This document shows positions 4,440-8,695 of a stretch of 8,695 bases of DNA, in pieces; the stretch's first letter is position 1, and each line of letters opens with the position of its first letter. The notes under the pieces are model-generated. The model ran no database searches. It was not told the origin of the DNA and worked only from the letters and a program-made list of their open reading frames with translations. The position numbers and the translations under genes were made by a program. Source of the DNA: Bacteroidia bacterium (GTDB lineage: Bacteria > Bacteroidota > Bacteroidia > UKL13-3); the NCBI GenBank assembly GCA_019454865.1, contig JACFNJ010000109.1:1-8695 (forward strand), in the 5' to 3' direction.

Positions 4440-6224
4440 TTACATTCGTTCAGGAACTTGAATTCCTAAAATTTTAAATCCGGAATGAATAATATCAGCG
4501 GTAAGTTTACAGATGTGTAAACGAAATGCTTGCTGATTTTTATTCGCCTCTTTTAATACCGAATGTTCGTGGTAAAATTGGTTGTAGCTTTTTGCTAAAT
4601 CAAAAATATAATTACACAACACACCCGGACTAAAGCTTTTTGCAGCATCAGCCAAAACCAACGGATAATTATGCATTAATACTACCAATTGTTTTTCTAC
4701 CTTACTTAATTTTATATCGGGTTCACTAAAGGCAAAATCCAGTCCGGCAGCATTTGCATTACGTAATACACTCTTAATACGTGCATGTGTATATTGTATA
4801 AATGGCCCTGTGTTTCCTTGAAAATCTATTGACTCAGCCGGATTGAACAACATTTTTTTCTTTGGATCTACCTTTAACATGAAATACTTTAGCGCACCTA
4901 AGCCAATGATGTTGTATAAATGCTGCAACTCATTTTCAGTCAAACCATCGGTTTTTCCTAATGCTTTGGTGGTTTCTTCTGCTTGGTTTATCATTTCTTC
5001 CATCAAATCATCGGCATCTACAACAGTGCCTTCCCTGCTTTTCATTTTACCGTGAGGCAACTCCACCATTCCGTAACTTAAATGATATACGCCATTTGCA
5101 TAAGGTCTGCCTAATTTTTGAACAATTAATTGCAATACTTTAAAATGATAATCTTGCTCATTTCCCACCACATAAATGGATTGATTGCAATTAAAATCTG
5201 TATATTTTAAATCAGCTGTGCCTAAGTCTTGCGTAATATATACACTTGTACCATCAGCACGCAAAACCAATTTCTGATCCAATCCTTCGGCAGTTAAATC
5301 AATCCATACGCTGCCATCCGGTTTTTTAAAGAATACATTTTTTTGTAACCCCTCCTCTACTATTTCTTTTCCAAGTAAGTAGGTATTACTTTCATAATAA
5401 AATTTATCAAAATGTACCCCGAGTTTTTTATAAGACACATCAAACCCCTCGTAAACCCATCCATTCATGGTGCGCCAAATTGCTACCGTTTCATCATCAC
5501 CTGCCTCCCATTTTCTTAACAATTCTTGTGCTGCCAATATACTTGGACCTTGCTTTTCGGCTTGTTCTTCGGTAAGTCCTTTTTCAATTAATTCCTTTTG
5601 TTCTTTTTTATATTGTTTATCAAAAAGTACATAATATTTGCCTACTAAATGATCGCCTTTTACTCCACTACTTTGCGGAGTTTCGCCATTACCGTATTGC
5701 ATCCAGGCAAGCATACTTTTGCAAATATGAATTCCTCTATCGTTTATCAAATTACAGGTAAACACTTGGTGCCCCTGCGATTTGAGCAATTGCGACACCG
5801 CATAACCCAATAGGTTATTTCGTATATGACCGAGATGTAATGGCTTGTTTGTATTGGGTGATGAGTACTCTACAAGAATTCTTTCATTGGTTTGGCTTGT
5901 AGCAAAACCAAAATTATTTACCATCGAATTTTTTTGTAAAAAATCAATCCAATATGAATCGGCAATTACTAAATTCAAAAATCCTTTTATAACATTATAC
6001 GAAGCTATGCAGTTGATTTTTTGTTTTAGTGCCTCGCCAATTTCATTGGCTGTTTGCTCCGGTCCTTTTTTGCTTTGCTTTAAATACGGAAAAACCACAA
6101 ACGTAAAATCGCCTTCAAAGTCGGGTTTGGTTTGTTCCAATGCAATGTTTTCAACTGCTATTTGAATATTGTATAATTGTTCAAGTGTTTCTTTTAAATT
6201 TTGTTTAATTAAATTCTCAATCAT
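4440..6224 (-). CDS. argS: Arginyl-tRNA synthetase
   Basis: A 594-residue class I aminoacyl-tRNA synthetase that charges tRNA-Arg using ATP in the cytoplasm; its length is normal for the family. Domains in order: the N-terminal additional domain that recognises the tRNA D-loop (about 1-90); the Rossmann catalytic core, with VEYSSPNTNKP (118-128) and the HIGH signature as H130-L-G-H133; the LRADGTSVYITQDLGTA (321-337) and YVVGNEQDYHF (351-361) blocks; the KMSKS-loop equivalent KMKSREG (393-399); and the alpha-helical DALR anticodon-binding domain (about 475-594), starting with FIQYTHARIKSVLRNA and ending GIQVPERM, the usual C-terminal type. All catalytic elements are intact. It sits 25 bases after the short-chain dehydrogenase gene and 6 bases before the lipoprotein gene. 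Confidence 0.98.
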   Translation of the reverse strand: MIENLIKQNLKETLEQLYNIQIAVENIALEQTKPDFEGDFTFVVFPYLKQSKKGPEQTANEIGEALKQKINCIASYNVIKGFLNLVIADSYWIDFLQKNSMVNNFGFATSQTNERILVEYSSPNTNKPLHLGHIRNNLLGYAVSQLLKSQGHQVFTCNLINDRGIHICKSMLAWMQYGNGETPQSSGVKGDHLVGKYYVLFDKQYKKEQKELIEKGLTEEQAEKQGPSILAAQELLRKWEAGDDETVAIWRTMNGWVYEGFDVSYKKLGVHFDKFYYESNTYLLGKEIVEEGLQKNVFFKKPDGSVWIDLTAEGLDQKLVLRADGTSVYITQDLGTADLKYTDFNCNQSIYVVGNEQDYHFKVLQLIVQKLGRPYANGVYHLSYGMVELPHGKMKSREGTVVDADDLMEEMINQAEETTKALGKTDGLTENELQHLYNIIGLGALKYFMLKVDPKKKMLFNPAESIDFQGNTGPFIQYTHARIKSVLRNANAAGLDFAFSEPDIKLSKVEKQLVVLMHNYPLVLADAAKSFSPGVLCNYIFDLAKSYNQFYHEHSVLKEANKNQQAFRLHICKLTADIIHSGFKILGIQVPERM

Positions 6225-6249
6225 TTCTGTTTTTGCTCTACTTTATTTT

Positions 6250-7062
6250 CTATTTAAACGGACTATCTTTTTCTTTTGCCACGAAATTATAAATTACTTT
6301 ATCACTTTTTGCGGGTAATAATATGCTTAACCATTTTGATATTTTGCCAATTCCTGTAAGTATTTTACTTCGTTTACGATGTTTTACCATTTTTATAATT
6401 TCATCGGCAACTTGCATGGGCGACATTAATTTGCTTTCATCCAACGGAGATTCTTTTTGCGCAACCCCGCTACTGTTTAATGCCGTATTACGAATGTTGG
6501 ATGCGGTATAACCCGGGTAAATAATACCAACATGCAATCCGGTTTTTAAATTCTCAACACGCAAGCTTTGCATAAACCCTTCTAATGCAAACTTCGATGC
6601 GGAATAACCTGTTCTGCCCGGTAAGCCTACCAAACCGGCTACAGATGATACAGTAATTATTGAGCCTTTGTATTGAAGTAAATAGGGTAATGAAAATTTG
6701 GTACAATACACACTTCCCCAAAAGTTTATATCCATTAATTTTTTAATAACGTCAATCTCACAATCATTAAACAAAGCACGCATACTTACTCCGGCATTAT
6801 TAATCAACACATCAATGGCTTGATATTTATTTATGCAAAATGAAATTAGTTTTTTACAATCTTCTTCTTTGCTTACATCACAAACCAATACTTCGCAACT
6901 AACTGCACCATTACTTAAGCAAGTTTCTTTTACAACATTTAGTTTATCTAACTGGCGTGCTGCCAATAGTAATTTTGCACCTTGTTTTGCAAACGCAATT
7001 GCTGTTGCCTCACCTATACCGGATGATGCTCCGGTTATAATTACAGATTTATTTTTCACCAC
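6250..7062 (-). CDS. Short-chain dehydrogenase/reductase (SDR) family oxidoreductase
   Basis: A 270-residue classical SDR with an NAD(P)-binding Rossmann fold. Visible motifs: the cofactor glycine motif T10-GASSGIG-17; the adenine-contacting D62 in CDV; the structural NNAG (88-91); N113 in NFWG; the catalytic triad or tetrad S140, Y153 and K157 in SSVAGLVGLPGRTGYSASK; and YPG after strand 6 (182-184). AAR at 34-36 places a basic residue after strand 2, suggesting NADP(H) rather than NAD(H). A basic, hydrophobic C-terminal part (KHRKRSKILTGIGKISKWLSILLP) resembles the DHRS7-like group, which may associate with membranes. The substrate cannot be told. The best start is GTG at 7062 (a second GTG follows at 7059); the first in-frame ATG is at residue 94, too late. 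The start lies 5 bases after the sixA stop, consistent with translational coupling. Confidence 0.92.
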   Translation of the reverse strand: MVKNKSVIITGASSGIGEATAIAFAKQGAKLLLAARQLDKLNVVKETCLSNGAVSCEVLVCDVSKEEDCKKLISFCINKYQAIDVLINNAGVSMRALFNDCEIDVIKKLMDINFWGSVYCTKFSLPYLLQYKGSIITVSSVAGLVGLPGRTGYSASKFALEGFMQSLRVENLKTGLHVGIIYPGYTASNIRNTALNSSGVAQKESPLDESKLMSPMQVADEIIKMVKHRKRSKILTGIGKISKWLSILLPAKSDKVIYNFVAKEKDSPFK

Positions 7063-7067
7063 ATGTA

Positions 7068-7559
7068 TTAATTACTTTTTGGTGAATCAACCCACTCCAA
7101 CTTACCGCTATTTGCCATAAGTAATCGCCATGAGGATATAGGGAAGCTAATGCATGCCTGACCTGATGTAGATAAACCATCAACACACAAATTACCTAAA
7201 TACCCAACCAATCCGGTAACGGTAGGATTATGCCCTATTAAAATTACATTATTATGCTTGTCTGCAATTTGCCTTAAAATTTGCAACACATCATGTGCTG
7301 AGGCTGCATACAGTTCACTATCGGGTTCAATGTTTTCTATTGCATAACCTAATTCAGTAGCTACAATTTTAGCAGTTTTGTTTGTACGTTTTGCAGCACT
7401 ACACAATATAAAATCAGGTTTAAAACTTTTTGCTTGTAAACGTTTACCCATTGCTGCAGCATCTTGTTTTCCTTTTTCACTAAGCTCACGGTCAAAATCC
7501 GATTCATAGTTATCACCGGATAGAGCTTTTGCATGGCGCATGATTACAAGCTTTTTCAT
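7068..7559 (-). CDS. sixA: SixA-type histidine phosphatase (phosphohistidine phosphatase)
   Basis: A 163-residue member of the histidine phosphatase (phosphoglycerate mutase-like) superfamily, SixA branch. The N-terminal LVIMRHAKA gives the RH signature R8-H9, where H9 is the phospho-accepting nucleophile. SAAKRTNKTA carries the second catalytic Arg (R58), SELY provides the acid (E82), and LIGHNP supplies the second catalytic His (H110). SixA in Escherichia coli removes phosphate from phosphohistidine of a signalling or PTS domain; the substrate here is unknown. Its compact length matches SixA rather than the larger phosphoglycerate mutases. The gene sits 12 bases after the pRiA4b-like gene and 5 bases before the SDR gene. 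The ATG at 7559 directly precedes the conserved first strand, which fixes the start. Confidence 0.9.
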   Translation of the reverse strand: MKKLVIMRHAKALSGDNYESDFDRELSEKGKQDAAAMGKRLQAKSFKPDFILCSAAKRTNKTAKIVATELGYAIENIEPDSELYAASAHDVLQILRQIADKHNNVILIGHNPTVTGLVGYLGNLCVDGLSTSGQACISFPISSWRLLMANSGKLEWVDSPKSN

Positions 7560-7571
7560 TGTTATATATTT

Positions 7572-8177
7572 TTAGTATTGTTCTTCATCAAAACCAAAAT
7601 TTTCCATCTCATCATCTTCATCATTTTCATCTTCAAACAAACCGTGTTCATCTGCTTCATCATCACTAATTGCACCAACACCGGCTTTGTCTAATATTCC
7701 TTTAGTTAATTCATCAAACTCACTCTCGTCTATTATGCCTAAGTTTTGTACTTTGCTGTGTTGTTTTGGTGCAATACCAATGGTTTTAGTACACAAAGGA
7801 TATTTTGTTCCTGTCTTTTCTTTTGCTTCTATTCCTATTAATTCTATATGAAAAGTCCACATTTCCATGTAATCGTAAACATACACAATTTTTTGGTGTG
7901 GATCATTTATAAACATACTCAAGCGGGAGTCTTTCATGGTAGGGATAGGAATGCTGTTGTCATCTTCGTAATCCGACATATCTTCTAGGCTAATTTCTTG
8001 TTCTTTTCTCCATGAATCATCACTCATATAAAACGATGCCATTTGCTTTTGGTCAAATCCAATTGCATCTAAAATTGCTTTATGAAAATCAAGAAATGTT
8101 TGGGACGATTTAATTTCAATTACACGACTTACTTCATCGTATTCTTCAAAGGTTACTTTAAATTTATAAACTGCCAT
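7572..8177 (-). CDS. Plasmid pRiA4b ORF-3-like protein with acidic C-terminal tail
   Basis: A 201-residue protein resembling the pRiA4b ORF-3 family, whose biochemical role is unknown. Family hallmarks are an N-terminal YKFKVTFEE strand, then SSQTFLDFHKAILDAIGFDQKQMASFYMSDD (25-54), where the usual pattern is a helix followed by an aromatic His/Phe-containing strand, and YVYDYMEMWTFHIELIG (99-115), the counterpart of the conserved Y-D-F-G-D-x-W-x-H block. YPLCTKTIGIAPKQ (126-139) takes the place of the usual Pro-rich, Cys-containing loop. The last 35 residues are extremely acidic (DDEADEHGLFEDENDEDDE). The Gly and Asp of the family's YDFGD are replaced here (YDYME), so it is a divergent member. 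It is the first gene of the operon, with a good promoter match upstream. Confidence 0.8.
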   Translation of the reverse strand: MAVYKFKVTFEEYDEVSRVIEIKSSQTFLDFHKAILDAIGFDQKQMASFYMSDDSWRKEQEISLEDMSDYEDDNSIPIPTMKDSRLSMFINDPHQKIVYVYDYMEMWTFHIELIGIEAKEKTGTKYPLCTKTIGIAPKQHSKVQNLGIIDESEFDELTKGILDKAGVGAISDDEADEHGLFEDENDEDDEMENFGFDEEQY

Positions 8178-8210
8178 TTTTTGAGTAAAATTTCAGATGT
8201 GTATTTTCTG

Positions 8211-8239
8211 CAAAAATATAATTTATCAGCAATTGCCAA
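8211..8239 (-). promoter_or_regulatory. Predicted Bacteroidota promoter of the argS operon
   Basis: On the minus strand, TATTTTTG (8218 down to 8211) matches TAnnTTTG exactly, and TTG (8239 to 8237) stands 18 bases upstream as a -33 element. The predicted start site leaves a leader of roughly 27 bases before the ATG at 8177. It lies in the 66-base gap after the CHU_C gene, so the pRiA4b-like/sixA/SDR/argS/lipoprotein set probably forms its own unit. Confidence 0.6.
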
Positions 8240-8243
8240 TATG

Positions 8244-8695
8244 CTATTTTAAAATGGTTACATTTCCGGTAACTTGTTTTACTGTTCCTTCAAATCCGGT
8301 GTAAGTGGCTACATAAACAAAAGCATCCAAAGCTAATATTTCGTTATTAAAATCCTTATCCGACATTTGTTTGTGTTTATCCGTTGTTTCAAATACTAAT
8401 TTTCCCCAGCGGTCATACACTTTTAAGTGATACTCTTTTACAAATACCGGTACAATATTCCATGTATCATTTGTACCATCGCCATTGGGTGTAAATGCAT
8501 TCGGCACATGCAAAAGTGGTGCTTGCACTAATTCAACCGTATTGGATAATGCTGTATAACTATTCGGAAAATTTTCGGTAGCCTGAACTTGGTAATAAAA
8601 TACACCTGTTTCGTGGTTTAACTTTTCATCTGTAAACGTATTGTGTTTGTTGCTATACGATGTATTGATTAATGAAAATGAAGTTTCTGTTAAAT
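8244..8695 (-). CDS. C-terminal part of a secreted protein with a type IX secretion (CHU_C, type B) sorting domain; 5' end outside window
   Basis: The frame is open from the right edge through 150 complete codons to TAG at 8244-8246. The gene is therefore larger than its last apparent start, an internal GTG at 8526-8528. Upstream of that point the translation continues TFTDEKLNHETGVFYYQVQA...YTALSNTVELVQAP, which looks like the end of an Ig/FN3-like beta-sandwich domain. The last 90 or so residues are a gliding-motility-associated C-terminal domain: VPNAFTPNGDGTNDTWNIVP, then LKVYDRWGKLVFET, then DAFVYVATYTGFEG and GNVTILK. Such domains direct proteins through the type IX secretion system to the outer surface, usually with help from a PorP/SprF-like partner. 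The N-terminal function cannot be seen here. No clear terminator follows the stop. Confidence 0.92.
   Translation of the reverse strand, partial: LTETSFSLINTSYSNKHNTFTDEKLNHETGVFYYQVQATENFPNSYTALSNTVELVQAPLLHVPNAFTPNGDGTNDTWNIVPVFVKEYHLKVYDRWGKLVFETTDKHKQMSDKDFNNEILALDAFVYVATYTGFEGTVKQVTGNVTILK

Noticed and set aside
5845..6165. Plus-strand 106-residue frame opposite argS, and similar frames at 4843-5143
   Set aside because: These are antisense to conserved argS motifs; the composition is as expected for a shadow frame.
1..8695. CRISPR array, tRNA or rRNA genes
   Set aside because: No regularly spaced short repeats, no cloverleaf-like sequence with an intact T-loop, and no rRNA-like stretch were seen on either strand.

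Overview
The window looks like an AT-rich chromosome of a Bacteroidota bacterium (Flavobacteria, Cytophagia or Chitinophagia grade). Three things point there. The right edge holds a gliding-motility/type IX secretion C-terminal domain (CHU_C, type B sorting domain), which is essentially confined to this phylum. Exact matches to the Bacteroidota -7 promoter box TAnnTTTG precede two transcription units. Most genes lack a strong Shine-Dalgarno sequence.

There are two regions. Positions 1 to about 2430 are accessory DNA, with plus-strand genes. A HigB/HigA-type toxin-antitoxin pair (269-920) is followed by a 298-residue protein with an N-terminal AbiTii domain (1174-2070), a family tied to phage exclusion. 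A direct repeat (43 of 44 bases identical in its core, weaker similarity over about 90-100 bp) lies just upstream of each module. A 12-mer, CTACCGKTAACA, follows each module's stop codon within 3-9 bases. This reads as a cassette-like array: boundary, gene(s), boundary, gene, boundary. No recombinase is visible here and the sites do not meet the integron attC consensus. A short GC-rich island (2174-2220) lies in the otherwise empty stretch before the core genes.

Positions 2450 to 8695 are ordinary chromosome, all on the minus strand. Reading in the direction of transcription: the 3' end of a secreted or surface protein with a CHU_C domain (edge to 8244); then a tightly packed apparent operon with its own promoter (about 8211-8239). 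The operon encodes a pRiA4b ORF-3-like protein with an acidic tail, a SixA-type histidine phosphatase, a short-chain dehydrogenase, arginyl-tRNA synthetase (argS) and a TPR lipoprotein, and ends at a hairpin terminator near 2974-2998. Gaps between these genes are 5-25 bases. A monocistronic Hsp20 gene (2450-2851) follows, with its own hairpin terminator at 2387-2410.

The point of interest is the accessory segment. A toxin-antitoxin pair and a single-gene AbiTii candidate defence effector sit side by side as modules with shared boundaries, beside a core operon. The core operon is conventional apart from the uncharacterised lipoprotein coupled to argS.
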